64,000 nucleotides of DNA from Leucobacter sp. 7(1) (GTDB taxonomy: Bacteria; Actinomycetota; Actinomycetes; Actinomycetales; Microbacteriaceae). Made by a program: the position numbers and the translations under genes. Positions 1-7,725 of the stretch are shown one piece after another (the stretch's first letter is position 1; each line of letters opens with the position of its first letter). The stretch lies in assembly GCF_900163635.1 (NCBI RefSeq), contig NZ_FUID01000052.1:1-64000 (forward strand), read 5' to 3'. The notes below the pieces were generated by a model. It worked only from the letters and a program-made list of their open reading frames with translations, made no database searches and was not told the origin of the DNA.

Positions 1-1
1 G

Positions 2-109
2 TGTCTGGGGGTGGCACTTGCCGGAACCTCACCCGGCTCGTCCGGGCTCCCCTATCCGACGGAGCAGACGGAGCAGCCAGAGCCGCCAGAGCCGCCGATG
101 CCGTTCTAG
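2..109 (+). CDS. Possible C-terminal end of a gene entering from the left
   Basis: Reading frame 2 from the left edge is open to a TAG at 107-109. It gives a short hydrophobic stretch followed by a Pro/Glu-rich tail (EQTEQPEPPEPPMPF), which looks like the end of a real protein. It would overlap the stop codon of the convergent LysR gene by four bases. The fragment is only 35 residues, so the family cannot be named; another frame here is also open, and the call is tentative. Confidence 0.3.
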   Translation, partial: CLGVALAGTSPGSSGLPYPTEQTEQPEPPEPPMPF

Positions 110-1035
110 CGGTGCTGCTGCACGTCGCCCCGACCAAAGCTCCCGTAGCGCTCCGCGGCGAAGTCAAGCAGTGCCGAGGCACGCGGCGTCAGGCTCATGT
201 CTTCGGGCCAGATGCCGACCACGTGGGAGACGGTGACTGGTGGATCGAGCGGGCGAATCACAAACGGCCGTCCTTCAATGCTTGTGGGCAGCGTGTTGGG
301 CCGAGACATCAGCAGACCGTAGCCCACGCCGCGGGCCACGATCGCCTCCACGAGACTGATCTGGGTCACGCGGGCCTCGATCCGCGGTTCGAGGCCACGC
401 GCGCTGAATGCGTCCGCGACGTTTCGGGTTCCCGGGGTGGCGTCGTACTGAATGTAGGGCTCCTCCGCGAGATCTGCGAGGTCCACCGCGTCCGCCGCCG
501 CGAGCGGGTGCTCGGGATGGAGGTGCACCTCGAGCTCGGTCGCATAAATTTTGCGGCGCCGATAGCCGAGCGGGAGGGACACGTTGTACACGAGCGCCAC
601 GTCGAGCCTGCCAGCCTCAAGTTCGGAGAGCAGTTCCTCATTCGTACCCACCATGATTTCAATGTGAACGCCGGGGTGCCGCTTGGGAAACTCCTCCAGC
701 AGTTCAGGCACCACATGGGTGGCGAAGCTCGAAAAGCACCCCAGCTTGACCGGGCCCCGCAGTTCTTGCCCCCGCCGCGCTCCAAGGACAAGCTCTTGAG
801 TATCCGCAACGATCTGCCGCGCCTCACGGGCAAACTGCTGTCCCGTGGGCGTCAGCGTGAGTCCACGAGCCTTGCGGCGCACGCACAGCTGCTCCCCGAC
901 GGCGCGCTCCAGGCTTGTGATCGCCTGCGAGAGTGCCGACTCCGAGATGTGCAGGTGAGCCGCCGCAGCGCTGAGCGTGGCGAAATTCGGGAGCGCAGCA
1001 AAGAGTTCCAGCTGCCGCAAACTCACGTCGGCCAT
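106..1035 (-). CDS. LysR-family transcriptional regulator
   Basis: 309 residues, the usual LysR length. An N-terminal winged helix-turn-helix spans about residues 5-65 (LRQLELFAAL, then SESALSQAITSLE as the recognition region). A periplasmic-binding-protein-like effector domain follows from about residue 90. The ATG at 1035 has GGAGG seven bases upstream. The gene is divergent from the transporter, monooxygenase and oxidoreductase operon starting at 1191, and a palindrome lies in the shared 155-base spacer. By family rule it probably autoregulates and activates that operon in response to its substrate; the effector is unknown. Confidence 0.9.
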   Translation of the reverse strand: MADVSLRQLELFAALPNFATLSAAAAHLHISESALSQAITSLERAVGEQLCVRRKARGLTLTPTGQQFAREARQIVADTQELVLGARRGQELRGPVKLGCFSSFATHVVPELLEEFPKRHPGVHIEIMVGTNEELLSELEAGRLDVALVYNVSLPLGYRRRKIYATELEVHLHPEHPLAAADAVDLADLAEEPYIQYDATPGTRNVADAFSARGLEPRIEARVTQISLVEAIVARGVGYGLLMSRPNTLPTSIEGRPFVIRPLDPPVTVSHVVGIWPEDMSLTPRASALLDFAAERYGSFGRGDVQQHR

Positions 1036-1060
1036 GACCGTGCCTCCCTATTTCGGAAAC

Positions 1061-1086
1061 TGAAGTTCAATCGAATTTGATCTTCA
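1061..1086. promoter_or_regulatory. Candidate LysR operator (26-bp palindrome)
   Basis: Arms TGAAGTTCAA (1061-1070) and TTGATCTTCA (1077-1086) are inverted repeats with 9 of 10 positions paired, around a six-base centre. The site starts 26 bases upstream of the LysR start codon, in the divergent spacer. Position and symmetry fit an autoregulatory LysR binding site; binding is inferred. Confidence 0.55.
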
Positions 1087-1190
1087 TATTACTGTGATTT
1101 ACACGCAGTGACGCGCACCACAACACTAGAGAGGCACCTTCCCAGATCCCTCCGCCGGAGGGGCAACAACGACGTTAGGGACCTCCACTC

Positions 1191-2570
1191 ATGAGCGCAT
1201 CACACACCGCGGCGAGACCCAGCTCGCAGCGCCGGATCGCCTTCGCGACAATCATCGGCACCACAATCGAGTGGTACGACTTCTTCATCTACGCGACAAG
1301 CGCGGGCCTCGTCTTCGCGCAGCTCTTTTTCCAGCCCGCAGGCAAGGAGATCGCCCTCCTGCTCTCGCTTGCAACCGTCGGGATCTCGTTCCTGTTCCGG
1401 CCACTCGGCGCATTCCTCGCGGGGCACTTCGGAGACATCATTGGGCGGCGCACAATGCTTGTGGTCACACTCGTGCTGATGGGCGTCGCGACCACGCTCA
1501 TCGGTGTGCTTCCGAGCTATTCCCAGATCGGCATCGCGGCGCCTATCTTCCTGCTGCTTCTGCGCATCCTCCAAGGCCTCTCCGCCGGCGGCGAGTGGGG
1601 CGGCGCGGTCCTCATGGCCGTCGAGCACGCCCCCGCGGATCGGCGGGGCCGGGCCGGATCCTGGCCGCAGCTCGGTGTGCCGCTCGGCTTCCTGCTCGCC
1701 TCAGGCATGACGGCGCTCATGACCGGGGTCATCTCCCCCGGCGAGGCATACCTGCAGTGGGGGTGGCGCGTGCCGTTCCTCGTGAGCGTTGTGCTCATCG
1801 TCGTCGGGTTTGTGATCCGGCGCTCCGTCGAGGAAAGCCCCGTTTTCACGGAAATCGCCGAGCGCGGGGCCCAGACAAGCGCACCGATCGTGACCCTGTT
1901 CAAGCGGCACTGGGGCCTGGTGGTGCTCGCCGCGCTCGTATTTGTCGGCAACAGCACCCTCGGCTACATGACAACAGGCGGATTCCTCAACAACTACGCC
2001 ATCGCTGAACAGGGCCTCGACACCACTGCGGTGCTTCTCGCTGCCTGCGTTGCTGCACTCGTGTGGTTCTGCTCCACACTCTTCTCCGGCTACCTTGCCG
2101 ATGTGCTCGGCCGACGCACCACGTTCCTGATCGGCTTTGGCATCCAGGCGATTGCGGCGTTCCCGATCTTCTGGCTCGTCAGCACCGGCGGGCTCCCTGG
2201 CCTGTACACCGCGCTTGTCCTGATTTCGACAGGGCTCGGCCTCACCTATGGCCCGCTCGCCGCGTGGTACTCAGAGATTTTCCCGGCCTCAGTCCGCTTC
2301 TCCGGGGTCTCGATCACCTACGCGCTCGGCGCGGTCTTCGGTGGCGCTTTTGCACCCATGATCTCGCAGATGCTGCTCGACACCACCGGCACGACCGCAG
2401 CGGTCTCGTGGTACCTACTCATCACGACGCTCCTCGGAGCGGGCGCGGCCCTGTGCCTGCGCGATCGGTCTGGGATCCCGCTCGGTCCGGATCATGAGGC
2501 CGAACAGGCCCACGGTGCCACGGTCTTCTCCACTCCGGTGGCAACCCCGGAGCTCCTCAGTCAGCGGTAG
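1191..2570 (+). CDS. MHS-family MFS transporter (metabolite:H+ symporter)
   Basis: 459 residues with about 12 hydrophobic segments. MHS-family hallmarks are TTIEWYDFFIY near residue 25, the loop 2-3 motif GHFGDIIGRRTML at about 78-90, and QGLSAGGEWGGA at about 128-139. The family (ShiA, ProP, KgtP, PcaT-like members) imports organic acids and betaines with protons. It is the first gene of a three-gene set with the FAD monooxygenase and Rossmann oxidoreductase, suggesting uptake of their substrate, probably an aromatic or heterocyclic acid. The ATG at 1191 is chosen by the family N-terminus; the ribosome site is weak. Confidence 0.88.
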   Translation: MSASHTAARPSSQRRIAFATIIGTTIEWYDFFIYATSAGLVFAQLFFQPAGKEIALLLSLATVGISFLFRPLGAFLAGHFGDIIGRRTMLVVTLVLMGVATTLIGVLPSYSQIGIAAPIFLLLLRILQGLSAGGEWGGAVLMAVEHAPADRRGRAGSWPQLGVPLGFLLASGMTALMTGVISPGEAYLQWGWRVPFLVSVVLIVVGFVIRRSVEESPVFTEIAERGAQTSAPIVTLFKRHWGLVVLAALVFVGNSTLGYMTTGGFLNNYAIAEQGLDTTAVLLAACVAALVWFCSTLFSGYLADVLGRRTTFLIGFGIQAIAAFPIFWLVSTGGLPGLYTALVLISTGLGLTYGPLAAWYSEIFPASVRFSGVSITYALGAVFGGAFAPMISQMLLDTTGTTAAVSWYLLITTLLGAGAALCLRDRSGIPLGPDHEAEQAHGATVFSTPVATPELLSQR

Positions 2571-2622
2571 GCCGCGCTCGACAGCGGTAGGCGGCGCTCG
2601 CGAGCGGTAGGCAGCGCTCGCC
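2563..2622. repeat. Three tandem 20-bp repeats at the end of the MHS transporter gene
   Basis: Three consecutive 20-bp units, each starting AGCGGTAGGC and differing at a few positions, begin inside the last codons of the transporter. The first unit supplies its TAG stop. They fill most of the spacer before the monooxygenase gene. Confidence 0.85.
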
Positions 2623-2661
2623 ACCAGCACGTATTCCATCATCCAGCAAGAAGGAGTCATC

Positions 2662-3873
2662 ATGGGTGATCACCCCACCAGAATCGCGGTCATCGGCGGC
2701 GGGATGGGCGGACTCACCGCCGCCATCGCGCTCACGAGAATCGCCGGCGTCGACGTCACAGTCTTCGAGCAGGCACGTAAACTCGGCGATGTCGGCGCGG
2801 GCGTCACTGTCGCCCCAAACGGGCAACGCGTGCTTGACCGGCTCGGGGTCCTCGAACCGGTCAAGCGAGCCGGGGCAATTCCGGACGGCCACGGTGTGTA
2901 CCAGGATTCGCTCGGCAACCTTGTTGCGGAAGCCGCCTGGGAGGACTCCGCGCAGCAATACCAAAACGTTGGGATGTACCGGCCCGACCTCGTCAACGTA
3001 CTGGCGCAGGAGGTTGAGACAGACACGATTCGCCTAGGCCACCGCCTCACCGCGATCCACCCGCTCGAGCACGGAGTCCGTGTGGAGTTCGAGAACGGCG
3101 TGCAGGAGGAATTTGATGCCGTCGTCGGAGCGGACGGGATCCACTCCGTCGTGCGGGACTCACTCATGCATCTTCCTGAGCCCGTCTACTCGGGGTTCAT
3201 GGCGTACCGCGGTGTGCTCGACGCGAGCCTGCTCCCCGATGACTGGCGCATGATCAGCCAGGTCTGGATGGGCGAGGGGAAACACTTCATGTGTTACCCG
3301 CTGCAGCAGCGCAAACTCTTCAACTACGTCGGCTTCGTTCCGAGCGACCGACCACTCAAAGAGTCGTGGTCAGCACCCGGCAACGTGGCCGATCTCGCCG
3401 CAGAGTTTGCCGGTGAAAACTGGGACCCGCGGCTACAGCACTTCATCAGTCTGATCGACAAGACGTTCTGGTGGGGACTCTATGACCACGAGCCGCTGAC
3501 CAACTGGTCACAGGGGCGCGTCACACTCCTCGGCGACTCGGCGCACACGATGCTGCCGCACGCGGGTCAGGGTGTCAACCAGGCGATGGAGGACGCGATC
3601 ACCCTCGCATTTTTCCTCAAAGAAGCCGAGGGTGTCGACGGGATCGCAGAGGCCTTCAAGCGGTACACGGCGGTGCGGATGCAGCGGACCGCGATCCTGC
3701 AGAACGCATCTCGCCGGAGCGGGTCCCAGTTCGACGCGCAGAACGAGTTCGAAGACATCGCGAAGCGCGACGCCGACCTCCGAGCAGGGCGCGACTTCCG
3801 CCGCAGCGTGATCTTCGACTTCGACGCGGTCAAGGCCGCCGAAAAAGCACTCACCCGATTCAGGAGGATCTGA
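2662..3873 (+). CDS. FAD-dependent aromatic-ring monooxygenase (salicylate/3-hydroxybenzoate hydroxylase-like)
   Basis: 403 residues, typical for single-component class A flavin hydroxylases. It has the Rossmann FAD motif GGGMGG at 12-17, the GADG motif at 156-159 that contacts FAD and NAD(P)H, and the GDSAHTMLPHAGQG ribityl-binding motif from residue 291. The family uses NAD(P)H and O2 to hydroxylate aromatic or N-heterocyclic acids. AAGGAG sits a few bases before the ATG. Location after an MHS permease and under a divergent LysR suggests an aromatic-acid pathway. Substrate cannot be assigned: salicylate, 3-hydroxybenzoate and 6-hydroxynicotinate hydroxylases look alike at this level. Confidence 0.85.
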   Translation: MGDHPTRIAVIGGGMGGLTAAIALTRIAGVDVTVFEQARKLGDVGAGVTVAPNGQRVLDRLGVLEPVKRAGAIPDGHGVYQDSLGNLVAEAAWEDSAQQYQNVGMYRPDLVNVLAQEVETDTIRLGHRLTAIHPLEHGVRVEFENGVQEEFDAVVGADGIHSVVRDSLMHLPEPVYSGFMAYRGVLDASLLPDDWRMISQVWMGEGKHFMCYPLQQRKLFNYVGFVPSDRPLKESWSAPGNVADLAAEFAGENWDPRLQHFISLIDKTFWWGLYDHEPLTNWSQGRVTLLGDSAHTMLPHAGQGVNQAMEDAITLAFFLKEAEGVDGIAEAFKRYTAVRMQRTAILQNASRRSGSQFDAQNEFEDIAKRDADLRAGRDFRRSVIFDFDAVKAAEKALTRFRRI

Positions 3874-3878
3874 TTCAC

Positions 3879-4502
3879 ATGACATCCGTCAGCATTATTG
3901 GTACCGGCAAGATGGGTTCCGCGATCGCCGAGATCGCCGCACGCGCCGGAGCGGACATTCAGATCATTCGACGACGAGCGGGGGCCGGATCCTCGCTCGA
4001 ACGATCCGACGCGGTTTACGGCATGGTGGGCGACGACCTCACGGGCGAGCTCGTGGTGCTCGCTGTTCCCTACGAGGCGTATCCGAGTGTGCTGGAGCAG
4101 TACCGGGATCGCCTCGCCGGCAAAACAGTGATCGACATCGCCAATCCGATCGATTTCACGACCTACGATGAGCTCCAAGTGCCCGCAGACTCCTCGACCG
4201 CCGTCGAGCTTTCCCAGGCGCTCCCAGCGGGGGTCGCGGTCGTGAAAGCTTTCAATGTGAACCTCGGGGATACGCTCAGCACCGGCACCAACGGCACCAC
4301 CACGACAACCGTGCTGTTCGCGGGGGACGACGCCGAAGCAAAGATCGCGGTGGCAGCGCTCATAGAAGCGAGCGGGCTCCGAGCGATCGACGCAGGCCAG
4401 CTGTCGCGAGCACGCGAACTCGAAGCAATGGGCTTCCTGCAGATCGTGCTGGCCGCCACGGGCAAGACGCGCTACGAGTCGGGATTCACGCTGCTGCAGT
4501 AG
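3879..4502 (+). CDS. NAD(P)-binding Rossmann oxidoreductase (F420H2:NADP+ oxidoreductase-like)
   Basis: 207 residues with an N-terminal dinucleotide fold, SIIGTGKMGSAIAEIAARAG at about 4-23. The rest resembles the single-domain NADPH-dependent F420 reductase family (Pfam F420_oxidored). It starts five bases after the monooxygenase stop with AGGAGG within that gene's last codons, so the two are cotranscribed. A role in supplying or recycling reduced cofactor for the monooxygenase is an inference; members of this family also act as unrelated small reductases. It is the last gene of the operon. Confidence 0.75.
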   Translation: MTSVSIIGTGKMGSAIAEIAARAGADIQIIRRRAGAGSSLERSDAVYGMVGDDLTGELVVLAVPYEAYPSVLEQYRDRLAGKTVIDIANPIDFTTYDELQVPADSSTAVELSQALPAGVAVVKAFNVNLGDTLSTGTNGTTTTTVLFAGDDAEAKIAVAALIEASGLRAIDAGQLSRARELEAMGFLQIVLAATGKTRYESGFTLLQ

Positions 4503-4555
4503 CTGCTGCTGCAGTGGCCGCTGCTGCAGCTCTACTGGCTACCGCGGCACGGGCC

Positions 4556-4595
4556 GCCGCTGCGGGCACCGAACTCACTCGGTGCCCGCAGCGGC
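4556..4595 (+). terminator. Hairpin terminator of the monooxygenase operon
   Basis: A perfect 17-bp stem (4556-4572 with 4579-4595) around a six-base loop lies 54 bases after the oxidoreductase stop. There is no T-run, as is common in high-GC actinobacteria. The 18-bp minisatellite begins six bases further on. Confidence 0.75.
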
Positions 4596-4601
4596 CCTGC
4601 A

Positions 4602-4871
4602 TCGTTCAGCGGCACTCCGTCGTTCAACAGCACTGCATCGTTCAGCAACGCTGTGCCGTTCAGCAACACTGTGCCGTTCAGCAACGCTGAGTCGTTCAAC
4701 AACACTGTGCTGTTCAACAACACTGAGTCGTTCAGCAGCACTGTGCTGTTCAGCAGCTCTGTGCCGTTCAGCAACGCTGTGCCGTTCAACAACACTGTGC
4801 CGTTCAACAACACTGTGCCGTTCAGCAACGCTGAGTCGTTCAACAACACTGTGCCGTTCAGCAGCACTGCG
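4602..4871. repeat. Minisatellite: 15 tandem copies of an 18-bp unit
   Basis: Fifteen contiguous 18-bp units of the form YYGTTCARCRRCRCTGNR cover 270 bases with no spacers. Units differ at a few fixed positions (for example CCGTTCAGCAACGCTGTG and TCGTTCAACAACACTGTG), so they have diverged or been corrected unevenly. Because 18 is divisible by 3 and stops are absent, several frames on both strands stay open, giving artificial hexapeptide repeats. It lies between the operon terminator and rmuC, and accounts for most of the 412-base gap 4503-4914. Confidence 0.97.
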
Positions 4872-4914
4872 TAGTTCCACGGCATTGTCAGTGGTCCCTG
4901 CCATCCTGGGATGC

Positions 4915-6384
4915 ATGACCCCGATCACTCTCGCGCTGCTCTTCATTTTGGTGGCCCTGCTCGCCGGCGGTGCCGGCGCCGCTGTCGGCATGACCGTCCG
5001 CGGGCGCAGCGCCGCGCGCAGCCTCAGTGCCGCTCTCGCAGAACACACGGCCTCCGCGGAACGCGACGTGGCACTCGCCGCGCAGCATGCGCGGCTCGAT
5101 GCCGAAGCGGGTGCCCGGCTGCTCAGAGAAGAGCTCGCCGCAGCCGAGACGCGCGTGCATGGCCTCGAAGAACGGCTCCGCGACGCCCATCTCCACGCGC
5201 GGGAACGCGCCGAGCTGGAGCGCGAGGAACAGCGCGTGCTGCAGCAGCTCGCCCCGCTCCGCGAGAGCCTCGGCAAGCTCGAGCAGACCGTCACGACGCT
5301 CGAGCAGCAGCGCGCCACACAGCATGGGGAGATCACACAGCAGTTACGCCAGGCGGCCCTGGCCGAAGATAAGCTCCGCGGTACCGCTGAGAGTCTCGCG
5401 GCCGCGCTGCGCTCGAACAACACTCGCGGACTGTGGGGCGAAACCCAGCTGCGGCGCATCATCGAGGCGGCCGGCATGATCGAGCACGTCGACTTCCAGG
5501 TGCAGCAGCAGCTCACCACGGAACAGGGCGTGCTCCGCCCCGACATGGTCGTGCATCTGCCGGGCGGGAAGGCCATCGCGATCGACGCGAAGGTGCCGTT
5601 CGCCGCGTACCTTGAGGTACAGCAGCTCGATGCGCAGCAGCTCAGCGCTCCGCAAGACGACGCGAGAGACGCCCGCCGCACCGCGCTCCTCGCACAGCAC
5701 GCCAAGGCACTCCGCGAGCACATCCTCGCCCTGAGCAAACGCGACTACGCGGCCGCGCTCCCCGACTCCCCAGAGTTCGTGATCGCGTTTCTGCCGAGCG
5801 AATCGCTGCTCTCCAGCGCGCTCGACACCGACCCGCTGCTCATGGAGTTCGCCTTCGAGCGTCGCGTTGCCCTCGCCTCTCCCGTGAGCCTCTGGGCCAT
5901 TCTGAAGTCGGTGGCGCACAGCTGGCGGCAGGAGTCGCTCACTTCGGAAGCGCGGGCGCTGTTCGACCTGAGCCGGGAGCTGCACACGCGCCTCGGCCGC
6001 AACGCAACCCACCTCGACAAGCTGGGCCGCACGCTCTCCCGCGGGGTGCAAGACTACAACGCCTACATCGGCTCACTGGAACGCCAGGTCCTCCCGACAG
6101 CGCGCAAGATCAGCGCGCTCAACGGGGAACAGATCGCGCCACCCCCGGCCCAGCTGGAGGATGCGGTGCGACCGCTCGTTGCACCGGAGCTACGGCCCGA
6201 GGCCGAGGACCACGGTGAGACGGACGGTGCCGGGGATGCGAGCACCACAGCGGACACAGCGGACACAGCAAACTCAACGAGCACAGCGAACACAGGAAGC
6301 ACAGGAAGCACAGGAAGCTCAGGAAGCACAGCGAGCTCTGACGAAACCGTGGGCGCCGGCCACCCCGACAAGCTCTGGGCTTAG
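4915..6384 (+). CDS. rmuC: DNA recombination protein RmuC
   Basis: 489 residues from the ATG at 4915, chosen because the protein then opens with a membrane segment (ITLALLFILVALLAGG); upstream codons run into the minisatellite. A Glu/Arg/Ala-rich coiled coil spans about residues 40-160, followed by the RmuC nuclease-like domain (NTRGLWGETQLRRIIEAAGM, then IAIDAKVPFAAY). RmuC limits DNA inversion at short inverted repeats. The C-terminal 60 residues are low-complexity Thr/Ser/Gly/Asn, partly encoded by 9-bp repeats. It is a single gene facing glpX, with a shared hairpin between. Confidence 0.92.
   Translation: MTPITLALLFILVALLAGGAGAAVGMTVRGRSAARSLSAALAEHTASAERDVALAAQHARLDAEAGARLLREELAAAETRVHGLEERLRDAHLHARERAELEREEQRVLQQLAPLRESLGKLEQTVTTLEQQRATQHGEITQQLRQAALAEDKLRGTAESLAAALRSNNTRGLWGETQLRRIIEAAGMIEHVDFQVQQQLTTEQGVLRPDMVVHLPGGKAIAIDAKVPFAAYLEVQQLDAQQLSAPQDDARDARRTALLAQHAKALREHILALSKRDYAAALPDSPEFVIAFLPSESLLSSALDTDPLLMEFAFERRVALASPVSLWAILKSVAHSWRQESLTSEARALFDLSRELHTRLGRNATHLDKLGRTLSRGVQDYNAYIGSLERQVLPTARKISALNGEQIAPPPAQLEDAVRPLVAPELRPEAEDHGETDGAGDASTTADTADTANSTSTANTGSTGSTGSSGSTASSDETVGAGHPDKLWA
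6292..6336 (+). repeat. Five 9-bp repeats in the rmuC tail
   Basis: Five 9-bp units related to ACAGGAAGC encode the GSTGSTGSSGSTASS-like stretch in the RmuC C-terminal tail. The frame is preserved whatever the copy number. Confidence 0.8.
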
Positions 6385-6405
6385 GAGAGACCCCGAAAAC
6401 GCAGG

Positions 6406-6435
6406 ACGCCCCGAGCGAATATTCGCTCGGGGCGT
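6406..6435. terminator. Bidirectional hairpin between rmuC and glpX
   Basis: A perfect 30-base palindrome (ACGCCCCGAGCGAAT and its complement) sits between the convergent rmuC and glpX stops, suited to ending transcription from both sides. No long T-run is present. Confidence 0.8.
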
Positions 6436-6454
6436 TCTGCGTCGCGTCAGGAGA

Positions 6455-7438
6455 TTAGTCCCAGCGGCTCGGATCCATGTCGCTCACGATGTGGCGGATG
6501 GTTCCCGAGTGCGAGCGCATCACGATGCTTTCGGCGCGCATGAACGGACCGCGACGCTCAACGCCATCGATGAACTCGGCGTCGGTGATGCCGGTCGCCA
6601 CGAAGTAGCAGTTGTCGCTCGCAACGAGGTCATTCGCCTCGAGCACGCGGTCGAGGTCGTGACCCGCGGCGAGGGCGCGCTCGCGCTCCTCGTCATCCTT
6701 CGGCCACAGGAGGCCCTGGATCACGCCGCCGAGAGCCTTCACGGCGCACGCGGTGATGATGCCCTCGGGGGTGCCGCCGATGCCGACGCACATGTCAATT
6801 CGGGAATCCCAGCGAGCCGCGTTCACGCCGCCCGCGACGTCGCCGTCCATCAGGAGACGAGTGCCGGCACCGGCCTCGCGGATGTCGGTGATGAGCTGCT
6901 CGTGGCGGGGACGATCCAGCACCGCGACGCGAATGTCAGAAACGTCGACCTTCTTTGCACGAGCCAGCGCGCGGATGTTCTCGCCGATCGGACGGTTGAT
7001 GTCGACCACGCCGACGCCCTCCGGACCGCACACGAGCTTGTCCATGTAGAACACTGCCGAGGGGTCGTACATGCTGCCGCGATCCGCCACCGCGATCACC
7101 GAGAGCGCACCCGGGCGACCCTCGGCCGTGAGGCGCGTGCCGTCGATGGGATCCACCGCAACGTCACACTCTGCACCCTCGCCGTTGCCGACAACCTCGC
7201 CGTTGTACAGCCAGGGAGCGTCATCCTTCTCGCCCTCGCCGATCACGACCGTGCCCTTCATGTTCACGGTCGAGAGGAACCGACGCATCGCGTCGACCGC
7301 AGCACCATCGGCTGCGTTCTTATCCCCGCGGCCAATCCACGGGGTTGCGCGCATTGCTGCGGCTTCGGTCGCGCGGACGAGTTCCATCGCGAGGTTACGG
7401 TCGGGCTGCCAGTCGCCAAGCGAAACGGGTTCAGTCAT
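6455..7438 (-). CDS. glpX: Fructose-1,6-bisphosphatase class II
   Basis: 327 residues from the ATG at 7438, the normal GlpX length. A longer frame upstream has an unlikely Arg/Gly-rich leader and would run over the -10 element at 7446-7451. Metal and phosphate motifs include VAVDPIDGTRLT at about 111-122 and GEGEKDDAPWLYNG upstream of it. The enzyme hydrolyses fructose-1,6-bisphosphate to fructose-6-phosphate in gluconeogenesis and is the main FBPase of most actinobacteria. It is divergent from fba, which makes the same metabolite, so opposing steps of the pathway sit side by side. Confidence 0.95.
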   Translation of the reverse strand: MTEPVSLGDWQPDRNLAMELVRATEAAAMRATPWIGRGDKNAADGAAVDAMRRFLSTVNMKGTVVIGEGEKDDAPWLYNGEVVGNGEGAECDVAVDPIDGTRLTAEGRPGALSVIAVADRGSMYDPSAVFYMDKLVCGPEGVGVVDINRPIGENIRALARAKKVDVSDIRVAVLDRPRHEQLITDIREAGAGTRLLMDGDVAGGVNAARWDSRIDMCVGIGGTPEGIITACAVKALGGVIQGLLWPKDDEERERALAAGHDLDRVLEANDLVASDNCYFVATGITDAEFIDGVERRGPFMRAESIVMRSHSGTIRHIVSDMDPSRWD

Positions 7439-7445
7439 GCCCAGA

Positions 7446-7451
7446 AGTCTA
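7446..7451 (-). promoter_or_regulatory. Leaderless-type -10 element of glpX
   Basis: TAGACT lies seven bases before the glpX ATG, which would place transcription start at or next to the start codon. No Shine-Dalgarno is seen. Confidence 0.6.
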
Positions 7452-7620
7452 CCGCCTCCGAGCGATCGGTCCGCAGAGCGCCGAGGCGGGTTGCCGCGTC
7501 CCGGTGTGCGCGGGGTTCCTGGCCCCCGGCCATTCCCCGATCTGACCCCGTAGACTGGGGCAGAGAACCGGCCGTTCGCCGCGCAACGGCGCCGCGGCCC
7601 CCGATTCATCCGCACGATCC

Positions 7621-7676
7621 CGTCACGAACTACCCGTCACGAACTACCCGTCAAGAACTACCCGTCAAGAACCACC
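7621..7676. repeat. Four tandem 14-bp repeats upstream of fba
   Basis: Four copies of CGTCACGAACTACC or one-base variants, end to end, in the glpX-fba spacer about 50 bases before the fba start. They may change promoter or leader spacing; no function is evident. Confidence 0.9.
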
Positions 7677-7725
7677 CGCCGCGCACCGCACGTCACCGGG
7701 CGCGGCCCACACTCGAGGAGCACAC

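Noticed and set aside
1-1080. Long plus-strand frame opposite the LysR gene
   Set aside because: It is the complement of a clear LysR gene with a good start; its codons show no protein family.
4602-4871. CRISPR array
   Set aside because: The units are contiguous with no spacers, and no cas genes are present.
4532-4885. Open frames on both strands through the 18-bp array, encoding hexapeptide repeats (such as VLLNGT)
   Set aside because: Any stop-free 18-bp unit repeated in tandem gives open frames on both strands. There is no ribosome site, and the frames end with the array.
4582-4914. Upstream extension of rmuC through the minisatellite
   Set aside because: It adds 111 low-complexity residues before the membrane segment that normally starts RmuC.
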